Assembly: GCA_009823395.1 (NCBI GenBank)
Contig: CM020502.1
Coordinates: 18,570,444-18,634,443, forward strand
From: Thamnaconus septentrionalis
Taxonomy: Eukaryota; Chordata; Actinopteri; Tetraodontiformes; Monacanthidae
Length of the DNA stretch: 64,000 bases
Direction: 5' to 3'
Shown here: one piece after another, positions 12,589 through 24,474 of the stretch
How the letters are laid out: every line of letters starts with the position of its first letter
How positions within the stretch are numbered: position 1 is the stretch's first letter
The notes under the pieces: model-generated
Databases searched by the model: none
The model's input: the letters and a program-made list of their open reading frames with translations, nothing else
Told to the model about the DNA's origin: nothing
Program-made: the position numbers and the translations under genes

Positions 12589-13795
12589 GAAGCAGCTATC
12601 ACTACATACTGCCTATGTTCAGCGTGGTCGGCACCATCTCACCTGCTTTAACAACGCAATTTACTTTGCGGACTGCTATAATCATTATTGTTGGCGAAAC
12701 GGACTAATTAACCTTTTCAACGCTGAAAGGAAGTGAGCTGTTTCCAATAGGTTACCGCTGATGCTCCCGGCGTCCAATAAACGTGCGCAACGTCCTGGAG
12801 CAAAAAGCAAGGACGGTCAGCGTTACCTTTGGGCGCTCGGCTCTTCGACCAGTGACGTCTCGTCTGCTCTTCGCGACTCATTATATCATCTCGAGTCTGC
12901 AGACACTGGACGTCATTTTCACATTGGAATAAAAAAACAAACAAAAAAAAAATTACTCTAAGTCTTGATTTTGGCCCACATTTTGACTGACTTTGGTGGT
13001 AGTAATGTTCCTCCGTTACAGTTGGCATTAAACGACAAGATGTCAAAACTAGCAGTGACAAATTTGCTTGGTCCACTTCACCGTTTTCCTTCCAAGTTTG
13101 TCACTCGCGGACCAACACATAAGAGTTCTTTCCCAGCTTGATAAGTGAAATAAATACAAATGATTCAGGAAGCATTCCATTTTAAAATTAGAATTAGAGC
13201 CACTCTAATTAGAACTGCAAGTTTGAGAATGTGCCACATGCAATGGCAGTTTCATGGGAGAGTGACAAATTAGGAAAGACATGGACGGTCCTATTTAACA
13301 TACATTTTGAGAGAAAGTGACATTTCTGTTGGACGTCAAGCCTATCATATTCAAAAACCCCTCAATAAATTAAATTTCCTGCGACACCTAGCTCGATTTT
13401 GTAGAGCGAGTTCAAATGTTTCTTCTCCCTCCATTTGTCAGTTGCCAGTTGTGTTTTCCATCTTTCCGCCAGCGCACATGGCTCAAGTGGCCATATGCCG
13501 TGGGGAGCCATTTATTCCATGGAAATGTCTGCCCAAGATTTAATCTGTAGGACATCACGAGCATATTAGATTGATGAATCACGAACAGTAGGAGGGATGC
13601 TCGGCATTGAACTCTCGCCGCGGATTCAGATGGCGCGCTTACAGAGTTGGAATGAGAGTGGAGGGGTTTGCTTATTTGCACAGCTTTGTCAGGCTGATTG
13701 CTTCTGAAACAGTCAGAAGACCAGTGGCCATAGTTTATGCACGTGGTAATGAAATGGTCATGAACTTTGAAGTTTGTAAATCTATGCAAATAAAT

Positions 13796-13917
13796 GTATA
13801 TGTATGTATGTACTTCTGTATGTATGTGTGTATGTGTGTGTGTGTGTGTATGTGTATATATGTATATATGTATATATATGTATATGTATATGTATAAGTG
13901 TATATTTGTATTTACAT

Positions 13918-13979
<62 letters not shown>
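13796..13979. repeat. Compound TATG / TA / TG microsatellite
   Basis: A TATG- and TATA-rich stretch leads into 29 uninterrupted TG units (13921-13978). It abuts the left end of the Tc1-like element. Long reading frames through this stretch on both strands are repeat artefacts. Confidence 0.95.
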
Positions 13980-13981
<2 letters not shown>

Positions 13982-14281
13982 ACCGTGCGCACAATTATTA
14001 GGCAAGTTGTATTTTTGAGGATTAATTTTGCTATTGTACATCTAGATTGCTTTTGGTCTATCCAAAATGTGAACAAACCATCAAACCTGAACATTTAAGT
14101 AGTAAAAGTGAAGTTCTGGCTTTATTATGAGAATATCTTTATGTACACAATTATTCGGCAACTATTAGTGTGCACAATTATTATGCAACTAAATGAAAAA
14201 CAAAGATTTTCCTATCTCACTTGTTTATTTTTACCTGTTAAAGTGAGAATAATAATAAAAAACTCAATATTAACAAATAAA

Positions 14282-14330
14282 CATTTCAGAAAAAAAAAAA
14301 ATAATAAAAAAAAAAAAAATAAATAAATAA

Positions 14331-14386
<56 letters not shown>
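14282..14386. repeat. A-rich / AAT microsatellite
   Basis: A-runs and AAAT units lead into about seventeen AAT units (14331-14380). It lies inside the Tc1-like element just beyond the end of the transposase remnant. Confidence 0.92.
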
Positions 14387-15373
14387 GTCACCAGTATAGC
14401 CACCCTTCTTTTCAATAACATTCACAAGCCTTCCATTCGCGGAGTTAGTCAGTTTCTTGATCTGGTCAGAATCAACTTTTTGTGCAGCCGCCGAAACACT
14501 GTTCAGAGAGGTGTACTGTTTACCTTTACTGTAAATTTCCTGCTTAAGAAGGGCCCAAAAGTTCTCAAAAGGGTTTAAGTCAGGTGAAAAGGGGGGCGAT
14601 GTCATTAGTTTTTCATCTTTAAGGCCTTTACTGGCCAGCCACACAGTGGAATACTTTGATGCATGTGATGGAGCATTGTCTTGCTGAAAAATCAAAGTCT
14701 TCTTGAAAGATGCAGACTTTTTCCTGTACCACTGCTTGAAGAAAGTGTCTTCTAAAAATTGGCAGTAGGTCTGAGAGTTGATTCTGAGTCCATTTTCAAC
14801 CCAAAAAGGTCCAACGAGCTCATCTTTAACAATACCTGCCCATACCAGTACCCCACCCCCATCTTGCTGTCATCTGAGTCGAAGTGGAGCTCTGTAGCCA
14901 TGACTGATCCAACCACAGGCCCATCCATCTGGTCCATCAAGAGTCACTCTCATGTCATCAGTCCACAAAACCTTTGAAGAATCTGTCTTCAGATATTTCT
15001 TGGCCCATTCTTGACGTTTCAACTTGTGTGTCTTGTTCAGAGGTGGTCGGGTTTCAGGCTTTCTTACCTTGGCCATGTCTCTGAGAACTAAATATCTTGT
15101 ACTTCTTGACACTCCAGGTAGGTTGCAGTTGTGAAATATTGCAGAACTGGAGGATAATGGGTTCCTGGTGGCTTCAAGTTTGATTCTTCCCAATTTTTCA
15201 TCTTTTCTTCTCGACACGTTTCTTGCAACCCTGTTTACTATTTGCTACAAAACGTTTGATGATTCTGTGATCATGCCCCAATATCGTACATATTTCAAGT
15301 GTGCTGCATCCCTTTGAAAGACTTTTTTACAATTTTTGACTTTTCAGAGTCAGTCAAATCTCTTTTGGCCCAT
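14387..15373 (-). pseudogene. Tc1-like DDE transposase, frameshifted
   Basis: Reading on the - strand, an ATG at 15373 opens MGQKRFD and meets a stop at once. Further pieces lie in different frames: LWTDDMRVTLDGPDGW (around 15000), SPPFSPDLNPFENFW and IFQQDNAPSHASKYS (14695-14600), and a C-terminal VIEKKGGYTG. The first Asp (WTDD), the second Asp (QQDNAPSH) and the Glu of PFENFW are the expected DDE catalytic residues and all are still visible. The protein is nonetheless interrupted by frameshifts, so it is inactive as read. N-terminal helix-turn-helix regions are degraded. Confidence 0.85.
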
Positions 15374-15605
15374 TTTTCCTGAGGAGAAGAATCTGCCTAA
15401 TAATTATGCAAACCTTGATATAGGGCGTTGATCTCCTTAGGCCACACCCTCCCTCGTTACACAAATACACATCATCTAATATGCATTATATCCCCTTAGC
15501 ATTCAAGTTTATACAGCCTGGGGTTGGAAATTAAGGATAAAATGATGATATAGTCACTTGCCTAATAATTGTGCACACAGTGTGTATACGTATGGGGAGG
15601 AAGGG

Positions 15606-15629
15606 ATTGATTGATTGATTGATTGATGA
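15606..15629. repeat. TTGA short tandem repeat
   Basis: About six tandem GATT units, immediately outside the right end of the Tc1-like element. Confidence 0.85.
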
Positions 15630-15719
15630 GTCATTTTGATTTCACTTCTCGTTGCTCTGGTCTTTATCAAATTCTGTTGACGTGCCAGAGTTTTGATCTA
15701 TTCTTTCTCTATTATTTAG

Positions 15720-15846
15720 GGTCTGCTGACTTCTGGAGTGGAGTTTGAATCGTTGCCCGCAGCTCTGTCCCTTCCTGCAGAGTCTGGCCTGTATCCCGTC
15801 ACTCTGGTTGGTGTCCCGCGTACGGCGGGCAACATAACTATCAATG
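15720..15846 (+). CDS. trappc9: TRAPPC9 exon D
   Basis: The exon encodes [18 protein letters not shown], then a stretch containing [17 protein letters not shown], and ends NITIN. This is near-identical in layout to vertebrate TRAPPC9. The motif GLYPVTLVG fits a beta strand in an Ig-like domain continuing from exon C. The acceptor is CTATTATTTAG after a T-rich tract and the donor is GTGAGT. It begins on a codon boundary and ends one base into a Gly codon completed by exon E. Confidence 0.95.
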
Positions 15847-17730
15847 GTGAGTCCAGCAAACCAAATGCTCTGTTCCTTTGACGTCTTGCGCGAGTACGAG
15901 TGAGTCCAACACTCACACTGGCAATATGCAATTTTTTTTTTACACTGCTAGAGGGCGCCAGTGATCACAGCGTGTCAACCAAAACCTTTTTCAGAATCGG
16001 GTCGTATCCAGCATCATCTTGGCTTGCGTTAGCATTCATTTGGAGCAAGTTTCATGCCGTTTGCAACCATAGAGGTGGTTGCTTTCAGTTATTTATTACT
16101 TTTGTAGTAGCCGTTCCAATGGGTGGTGGACGAAGCAGAGATTCACATGCAATAACACTCACACACGCGGCCGGTCCGCCATTGTGAAGAAAGGGCTTGA
16201 AAAGGCTTGACATCAACAGTCGTGTGATGTGACGCCCTATCCAAGATAAAAAAAAAAATACCACTAGAGAGTCACATACCAATTTTTTAAGACCTTACAT
16301 CCGATAGTGATGAAATTTGCTTATTGCCCCTTCACTGATCATTCTGTAAACAGCAGCGCCCAAGCGAGACACGGGGCTCGCCAGCTGTGCCTGCAGTGAA
16401 ATGGATTGCATTGATTCTTTTCGGATCAGCATAACTTATCGCTCATTATTGCTGTGCCACGTACAGAGGCGGGGTCAAAGAAAAGGGTCTGGAGGGTCTA
16501 AGTTCACAAAATCGCTAAAAATACGAGATGAGCCGGGCTCACGCTCGAGGGCAACGCTCGAGGTGCATGTTTTTTGCACCCGGGACAATTGGAAGTTTTC
16601 TGAAACCGGGGGGGGTTAACCTCTTTGGCTCGGCTTGTTTCGATGTGTGCGGACACAACAATGGCTTCATGACGCGGAACAAAAAACCCATCGAGCCTCT
16701 GGATTACCCAGAAGAGGTGGTCTCAGCTGGGTTCCACTCGGAGCCTGGAGTGGTTTGTTTGCAGTGTGAACACGACTGACCCAGCGGCTCGGGCCGGGGA
16801 AAAAAAAAAATCAAAAATAGCTTTGATATGTGCTGCCAAGAAAGAAACAGGCGGCGCCCACTAGTCGCTTTTCAATAATAATTCTCTTGTACATTCAAAT
16901 GTCGCTTTTGTTGTCCTTGTCGTCGTAAGTGCTTGTCCTACGCACACGAGAGAGCAGCGCCAGGCTGCGAGGAAAGTCCGACAAATATGTTTTCGTTGAA
17001 ATGTTGTGTTGAAATAAAATGTTGTAAAGACACAGAACTGCCCAGGGGAAAGAAATGTTGTGTTTGATTCAAATAAAGTTCCATATATGAACGCTTGTGT
17101 TCAGCGGATCAATACTCAAGTACTCATCTTTGCAGTACTGCCCGTGTCCTTCAAGATTGGATCAATTGTCGCAGTGAAGTGTGTGGCTGAGAATCGAAGC
17201 TTAAGAAAGATAATCATGAATTTACCATCATTATAAGTAGGGCTGCACCCAATACCAGTGTCTTACATAACCAGTAGAGTACCACTACTTGCTTTTCATA
17301 ACGCACCAATACGGATACTGAGTCCTTGATGAGGCTATCGCACATTGTGGAATTACTTTGATTTTTATTTCTTTTTCCACATATGTTCTGTTATTTTAAC
17401 CACACTCCTCAGCATGGTTTTCTAGAACATGGAGTGACTGTCACAACATTGTCATATGCATACATGTGCAACTGGTGTCAATGTTGTGGTATCGGCACGT
17501 ATTTTATGAGTATGAGTAGAGTACATAACCCCAGTATTGTTACCAATAGCCTTTACTGGTATCGGCACCGATACCCCGTGCTGGTATCGGTCCAATCCTC
17601 AAGAACAAGTGTGTTAAATAAGTAAATGTTTAACTTTAGGGTTTTGATTGGCCGTCCATCAAATGAGATTCGGTGTATCAGCAGACGTGCCTTCAATGTT
17701 CTCACCTCCGTCCATGTCGCCCGAACCCAG
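15847..17730 (+). other. trappc9: TRAPPC9 intron D-E
   Basis: The 1.9-kb intron holds a relatively GC-rich block around 16350-16990 that I cannot assign and a palindromic GGGCTGCACCCAATACC repeat (17238-17600). No coding similarity was seen. Confidence 0.65.
17238..17600. mobile_element. Palindromic hAT-like repeat, copy 1
   Basis: The left end TAGGGCTGCACCCAATACC and the interior (GGAATTACTTTGATTTTTATT, TTCTAGAACATGGAGTGACTG, GTATCGGCACCGATACC) match the copy at 30137. The right end is degenerate and its limit approximate. There is no coding content. The GGGATGCACCGATA type of terminus is common in fish non-autonomous DNA elements; superfamily assignment is tentative. Confidence 0.65.
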
Positions 17731-17863
17731 GTTACCACACGTCGGTGTTCGGCGTGACCAGCGACTGCCTGCTGGAGGGTCTCTCTGGCGTGAAGACCAG
17801 CGGCTGCCTGGTCGAAGTCATTCCCTCCCTCCCTCGACTGCAGCTCAGCACATCACTACCACG
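17731..17863 (+). CDS. trappc9: TRAPPC9 exon E
   Basis: The exon encodes [37 protein letters not shown] and LSTSLPR, matching the TRAPPC9 stretch that ends an Ig-like domain and enters a serine-rich linker. The acceptor is CCCGAACCCAG and the donor is GTCAGT. Two leading bases finish Gly from exon D, and the final two bases (CG) open an Arg codon finished by the first base of exon F. A hAT-like palindromic repeat ends only about 130 bases upstream of this exon. Confidence 0.94.
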
Positions 17864-20800
17864 GTCAGTAACTTTCCCAAGCAATCTCACGTTTGCGTTG
17901 TTTCGCCAAATGAATGAGGGATGGTGGGGAGGGGAGGGGGTTGGGGTTGTGTGTGTGTCATGAGATTCATTTTCTGATAAAGAAGAACAAGATTTTTTAC
18001 CAAACACGATTCCGACACTCTCACAAAAGCCGACACGCCTCGTGCTCCATAAGCAAATATTTTTATTGAGAAATAAGTTTGATTGAAAACGTGACGACGG
18101 AAAGAAAATGGCATCTGATAAAAAACAAAACAAAAAAATTTATTCAGAGTTTGTTATTTCATCACTTCAGTAATTCCCGCAATTCATTCTGCTGGATTTG
18201 AAAATATCTGTCTCGCGTGATGTTGTCATCTCCCATCTTCGGCATCTCTCCCTGGATGTTTTCCCATTCGAAGCGACACACAATAATCAGTCGTTCATTT
18301 CAGTTTAGCCAGTCTGGGCTGAGAAAGGGTGAAAAAAAACAAAAAAACAAAAAATACAACAAAATTAGACGAAAAGGTACTTTCTCGAGTTAACTTTGTT
18401 CCCGCCTGGCTCTGAATAAACTGTGTTTACCCGTAATGCTGTTACAGAGCTTTTGCCCTGTAGGCGTCTTTTCCCATAATTTTTCCACACACTTGAATAA
18501 CAATATGAACTTGTCAGTGACAAAAACACGTACATAAAAGGGGACATTGTGCAATCGCTGGCGGGGATTACGCTGCTGTCTGCAGCAGTTCTCTTGCCTA
18601 ACACTAGACCATTAAAAAAAAGAAGAAGAAAAAAGACAAAAACAAAAAACACTGAGGGATCGTGTCTGGCTTGTAAAATGCTGTTACATTTCCAAGATTT
18701 TTTTTTTTTTTTTCGTGGTAAACAAAAGAGATTTAGCTGTGGGTGTTTGAAGTCACCTGCTCATGTTGTCTGTAGAGTCAAGGCAGACATCGGGTCTGTT
18801 TTGCCATGAAAACATGTTTACATCTGCGCCATTTGATGCAAATCTCCTTAAACACTCGTAAAGCACTTTAACCTCATAGTCTTGATTCCAGCTTTTCCGT
18901 TGTTTGTGAATGCAAAGTGAAGAAAGCGTTGTTATCCTGTGCACGAATACATAGATGTTGCATAGTTTAAAAAAGTAATGACCTTTTTTAAATAAATCAT
19001 TTAAAGAAATATGTCTTTTAATGCGCTTTTACATGTGGAAAGCAATGAATCAGTTTTTACTAGAACAGGCGTGGGAAAACTACGGCCCGGGGGTCATATG
19101 CGGCCTGTTAAGCTTTTTAATCCGGCCCACCGAACTTGAAGAAATCCTATAAATTGTAAGTAAGTCATAAAATAGCTGTGTTTCCATCCATTTTTTCAGT
19201 GTTTCAAGCGTCATTTCGATAAAGAGCTAAATGCCGCCGGGCTTCAAAGACATTTTGTTGTAACTTTGCTTTTGTTCATTTTCAATTGACATTAAATCCC
19301 ATTTTCTACATATCCCCATGATATATTTTCTTCTCCTATGAGGTGTGTCACCCTAACACTCCATCCATCTGCTGCTGCTCCGGCCTCTCTGTCAAATTTT
19401 AGAGCCCATTGTGACCCACAAGTCAAAAAGTTTGCACACCCTTGTACTAGAAAATCATTATTTATTTGTTCTTCTTAGCCAGAAATGGTTTGGTTATGTT
19501 GGAATAGTCGCAGCATTGGCTGTCATCACGTTGGCGTGATGGAATGTTTAATGCAGAAAACACAAAAGCCAGAATCATGGGATGCATTATTACTGGGTTG
19601 GAACAGGTAAAGCATGCTACTGGAGGGGGTGTAAATCATTCTGACAGCCCCTTGAAGAAGAAAAAAAATCCACTATTTAGGTCATGCCTGTAAGTTCCAC
19701 ACTTCAACGCCTTCAGATGTGGTAAAACCTTTTTATTAATTAATTTATTTATTTACTATTTATTTTTAATTCTGCAGCGCTAAAAAGGGTAACGCAGCAG
19801 ATGGAACGTAATACGCGGCCTCGCGGGTGCTTTCAGCGAACCCGCTGGGAGACCTTCAGTTTTGACTTCGCTCGGAAAGGTGCCTCATTGGCTCTGCAGA
19901 TGTCTTCAGGCCTCCAGCTAAAAGCCCTTTATGTGTTTTCTTTTGTCTGCGCTTTTAGGGAAAACCTCATTATCTCGAGCTATTTATGATATTTTTAACA
20001 CGCGAGGCCACCGGTTTGGCCCTGTATTGCCAACCAGGTGGTGAGAGAGCAGAGCGGGTTGGGAACGCACAGGAAAAAATAATATTGAGGATTAGAGTTA
20101 TTGTGATGCCTAACCTACCTGCAATCAATAAAAGCACAATAGAGGTGCTTCCAAATTAAATAAAAACTTTCAGTTACTGTGTTTCTTAATTACTAGTGTA
20201 GACTGATATAGGAACAATTTTTTATAATATTTTCCCCAATTCAGCAAAAATGGTTTTCATTTATGGCTGAATCATGGCATGTACACATTCACAATAGCAC
20301 TTGAATTATCAGCCAGCGCTCACGTCGACGTGTTGATCTGCCGTCGCGCTCAGACAGGAAGCGCCGCCTCCCGCTTAATACTCTGCACGTGCAATCACAG
20401 GCGGCACTCGCGCAGCAGTAAATCTACATGTGCATGCGTCACGGGCTGTGATTCAGCTACAGCGAGCGCCCACGTCGACAGCTGTGTTGTCCCGTTTGCT
20501 GTGCGTTGGCTCCAGAAACAGACTCTGGCTGTTGCTTTAATACATACATACATACTTTTTATTTGTATGTGCCTTTCTGAGAACCCAAGATCACTTTACA
20601 GATGGATTTTGAATCATCCTAAACCATGAAATTCGTCTTTTAAGCCTCATGATTTAGGAAAATACATGAATACGTTTCCGTGATATGTTGTCATGTTCTG
20701 TTCTGTTGACGCTCTACCAGTTAACCTGCAATCCTTACAGTTGGAGCTCAAAAAAACAAAACAAAATTGCCTGTTGTGTTTTTTAAACATCTTGTTGCAA

Positions 20801-22277
20801 TTTGCGTGGATTTACAGAGATGGAAAAAAAAACATATGTGGACCCCTTTACCCCTCTTGTCCTGCTATGTATATCCAGCATGACTGCTGTTGATGGGTGC
20901 GTCTGGCTGCGACTGGAAATATTAGAAGTTATTATTGATCCATTACATTTCATAAAAATAAACCGTTCACTGCGTTTTCCTGACAGTGTGGCGCTTTTGT
21001 CAAAATGACAGTGTTGCAGCCCCAATCTCCCACAGTGTTTCCTTTGTTTGTGTGAACTGTGCTGAAAAGGGTGATTTGGTAACTTTAAAAGTCTATACAT
21101 ATTTGAATTACAATAAGTTGTGCGCTGCTCTTTGCATAATCTCATGCGGTCGTGACTGTGGCTGTGGGGATACTTGTTGAATTGGCCATTGAAATACTTA
21201 TATTGTTGAATTAAATATGTCTAAAGTGCCCTATAAACCAAATAATAGAGCCACCATGGGGAGATTTAGGCCATTTCCCTTATAAAAAACAAGTGTCACT
21301 CAGTGTCATACAATCATGTTGTGTCAGCATCGTCAGGTGGGATCCTGGTCGAATGGAAATTGATGCAAAAGTCTCTGGATGCAGCTGGGTGATTGACCAT
21401 ATAAATATTTATAGTCACTCATATCATTGTATAACACATTAAAGTTAAAAGGGGATAAAAACAGAAAGGGATCACGTCATCTGATGCTTGTTGCGTTTAG
21501 CGCAGCCACCTGCGTGTTACATCAATGTTATGAGATGGGACTATGTTAAAAAAAGGGTAGATATTTGCGATCTGTTGTTTTTTTTCAGGGTGTGGGATGT
21601 GCATTTTCCCCTCTAGTGGCAAAATCTGAAAAGTGGACTTTTGGTGTTTATGCGTCAATCACGAACAGCTACTCTGAGCTGCAGCCTTACGTGCAAAATT
21701 GATAGCGTTCCTTTTAAACTATGGCTAAATTACCTGTTGGTGTTAACTCCACATCTAATTGAAAACGACACTCAATCCTCAGTTGCAGCCCTCCAACTCT
21801 TTAAGAAGAAACAAAAAAACACTACAATATTCTAACTAATAAGATTTTGAGACATTTATTGTTTTTCATCAAAGCATGAGGGAGCGAATTATTTTGATTA
21901 AATATCAAAATATTGTGCTATGGCTCAATATCTTGAACTTAATCTGATTTCACACTTCCTTGCTTGGTTAACTTCTAAGTAATTGTTCTTCAAAAAGAGA
22001 TAGATGAGAAATATTGCATCAAACACCATCAAACACTGATTTCTCTTCACATATAGCACATTTCTTGTTGTTGTTGTTGATGCTGTTGACGTTTAATAGT
22101 CCAAACCACTATCCAATAATAGCTTTTTTCTCACTAAACCTAAACAGTTACCCTCTATCTGAGCCATGATTCCCTACATTATTCACGTGTATTGAATATA
22201 AAACTCAGAGAGACTAAGTATTGGAAGCCTGAGCTCTTTCGTCTTAGTGAATTCACTTCTCCCTCGACCCTAAACAG
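17864..22277 (+). other. trappc9: TRAPPC9 intron E-F
   Basis: The 4.4-kb intron contains a hAT element with intact 8-bp target duplication (19066-19444). The remaining sequence is AT-rich with A and T runs. Two similar GC-rich 18-mers at about 20315 and 20464 (core CACGTCGAC) form a small direct repeat. Confidence 0.65.
19066..19444. mobile_element. hAT-type non-autonomous element
   Basis: It begins CAGGCGTGGGAAAACTACGG and ends AGTTTGCACACCCTTG. It is flanked by a perfect 8-bp duplication, TACTAGAA (19058-19065 and 19445-19452), diagnostic of the hAT superfamily. No transposase is encoded. The first 130 bases match the repeat at 32580. Confidence 0.85.
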
Positions 22278-22441
22278 GTCGGCCCACACGCCTCAGCCAA
22301 TGTCCAAAGAGGAGCTGTCCAGCGCCGTGTCGGTTCAGCTTTTCAATGGTGAGACCCAGGAGCTGACCATAACTTTGGAGAACATCGGGTCAGAGGACAT
22401 CGAAACCCTGGAACTGACCTCGAAGGTTGTCAGCACTAAAG
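22278..22441 (+). CDS. trappc9: TRAPPC9 exon F
   Basis: The exon encodes [37 protein letters not shown] and [17 protein letters not shown]. The pattern of a short strand, NGE turn, TITLENIG and a following strand is typical of the beta-sandwich (ASH/Ig-like) domains of Trs120-family proteins. The acceptor is ACCCTAAACAG. The donor is GTTGGT, an uncommon but usable GT site that preserves the frame. The last base opens a Glu codon completed in exon G. The linker at the start is less conserved, as expected. The open frame running past the donor to 22578 is intron. An AGCTGCGTTTCCAT MITE copy begins about 170 bases downstream. Confidence 0.93.
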
Positions 22442-22611
22442 GTTGGTGCCTCTTGTTCCTCTTTTCCTGCCTCCTTTTGGCTTGTGTCGCCGACATCCGA
22501 CATCCGCAAAGCAGAAGGGGAAGGAATGCATGTAGAATTGAATTGGAAAATCGAGGTCGAGTTTTTGAAATGACATAGAAGAAGCCCAAGGAAAGATCAG
22601 GATTGTAGCAC

Positions 22612-23138
22612 TAGCTGCGTTTCCATTACCCCTATAATTGCGCAAAACCTAAAAACCGCAATTAAAAAACTGGTAATGGTTAGTTTGAAAAACCTCTCAA
22701 GTATTGCTGAAAGGTTTTTATGCTCTCATGAGGTGGTTCTTCAGACGTATCGATATAGAGGTATATCGCAAAAATGTCATGGAAACACTTTTTTTCCGCA
22801 TTTACAAGTCGCCAGACGTGACGTACGGGGTCATGTGACAATTACGTTATGTATTTGGACGGAGGAGATGGAATATTTTTTTTTTTTTAACAAGTAATCG
22901 TAGAGAAAAATATAACAACCATTCTTGACAGCAAACAACATCAAAATGCAGATTTATACAATAAATTCTGTACCCCCATCCTCCTCAAAGTAGGGTCTCG
23001 CGGGACGAGATTTTACCAGAATTACGGCTTTTGCGCTTCACACCATTCAGTGGAAACACCTGCAAATCGCAATTGTACTTTGACGAAATTTAGAAATATC
23101 GCTTTTATTTTGCGAAAAAACTGTCATGGAAACGCAGC
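22612..23138 (+). mobile_element. MITE, AGCTGCGTTTCCAT family, copy 3
   Basis: It begins TAGCTGCGTTTCCATTACCC and ends GTCATGGAAACGCAGC. The interior includes GAGGTATATCGCAAAAATGTC, GACGTGACGTACGGGGTCA and GGTCTCGCGGGACGAGATTT, all shared with copies 4 to 6. It lies 170 bases downstream of exon F. Confidence 0.85.
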
Positions 23139-23825
23139 CGGTGTTGGCTCGGAGCGGACAGGTCATCGGTTTAGTTTTGGAACTTCCTGCTTCGGGTGCG
23201 CACACTCACCGAGTGGAACTGCTTGGTTAATGTCTCCGACCACCGCGCAGATGGAGATCTAACTCTAGCTCCTGTTCTTGTCGGGACATTATTCAAAAAA
23301 AAGAGCGATCATAAATCTGTCCTAAACCGTTGTCGAAGCCAATGTGTGGAGGTTGCTTTCGCCGTCGTGCTGTTTTAGCCGAGCTGCCTTTTGATGTGCT
23401 GGGCCACCCACTGAGATCCTACTGCCGACTCTCGCTGTCCTCCTGCCCGCACAATCACAAAGGTTGTCTTTTGGTTCGACATCTTTTCATGCCCCCATGG
23501 CTTTTTCCCACTCTGCGTTTCATCTCTTTGTTCAACACCTGCTCAGGTTGTCGCAGTCCCCTCTCGCTGCCATCGACCGCCTCGCGCTCTGTCATTTTTT
23601 TTTTCCTCACAGCCTTATCGACCATGTTAAAAAAAGTATATAGCAGGGACATTATAAAAGTGGACAAAATAACTTTCTGAACCCCCACCTCCACTTGTCC
23701 GTGGACTTCTGGCACCTGTTCTCTGTTATTTTGATGATATTCACATTTCACTGATTTTGGTTCTCATCAAAGGCAAACTGAACTTGCTTTGCTGACACAG
23801 AGCAGTCGAGGTTGCGGGTGATGTA

Positions 23826-24474
23826 CACTACCAGTCAAAAGTCTGCACACACCCTCTCATTTCATGATTTTTCTGTCATTATGACGACTATTTACATTGC
23901 AGATTCTCACTGAAGGCATCAAGACTATGAATGAACACATTTGGAAGTATGTGGTCAACAAAAAAAAGTGAATTAAACTGAGACATGTCTCATATTGTAG
24001 ACTTTTTAAAAAAATATGTATTTACCTCCTTAAAGCATATTTAGTCATTTAAAAATGTTTTCTTTGTTACATAGTTCCACACATCTTGCTAATATATTTG
24101 ATGTCTTTAGTATCTCTGCACGAGCTGCGTTTCTATTACCCCTAGAATTGCGCAAAAACCTAAATATCGCAATAAAAAACTGGCAATGGAAACACCTGAA
24201 CTTCGAAAAACCTCTCAAATATGCTAAAAGCTTTTAACGCTCATGTTTTGTAAATGTAAATGTTTTGTACCTCCATCCTCCTCAAAGCGGGTCACGAGGG
24301 ACAAGATTTTACGAGAATTACGGCTTTCGTGCTTCACACGATTCAATGGAAATTCCTGCAAATCACAATTCTACTTTGTTGAAATATTTTGCGAAAAACT
24401 GTAATGGAAATGCAGCTAATGTAGAAAGTAGTAAAGAAAAAGCAAAACAAAAAACATTCCAAACTTTTGACTGG
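23826..24474. mobile_element. Tc1-like non-autonomous element with nested MITE
   Basis: The left end CACTACCAGTCAAAAGTCTG and the right end CCAAACTTTTGACTGGT are inverted and flanked by TA. The CACTACCAGTCAAAAGTTTG type of end is common to Tc1-family elements of fish. The coding part is absent. The right part is interrupted at 24123-24418 by an AGCTGCGTTTCCAT MITE. Confidence 0.75.
24123..24418 (+). mobile_element. MITE, AGCTGCGTTTCCAT family, copy 4 (nested)
   Basis: The ends AGCTGCGTTTCTATTACCCC and GTAATGGAAATGCAGCTA bound a shortened copy lacking the central CACGTG block. It sits inside a Tc1-like element (23826-24474): the sequence on each side (GATGTCTTTAGTATCT and GTAGAAAGTAGTAAAG) reads as one interrupted Tc1 end region. 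Confidence 0.8.

Larger units (their letters stand above)
13981..15584 (-). mobile_element. Tc1/mariner-type transposon, decayed
   Basis: The ends are inverted: left CACCGTGCGCACAATTATTA, right TAATAATTGTGCACACAGTG, each flanked by TA. Subterminal copies of the end core (CACAATTATTCGGCAA, CACAATTATTATGCAA) occur at about 14148 and 14173, and ACTTGCCTAATAATT is at the right end. The element encodes a broken transposase on the - strand and contains an AAT microsatellite near its 3' part. About 1.6 kb is the usual size for this superfamily. Confidence 0.88.

Noticed and set aside
13412..14041. 209-codon open frame on the - strand, and several overlapping frames
   Set aside because: Their length comes from the TG/TA microsatellite (runs of His-Thr and Tyr-Ile); artefact.
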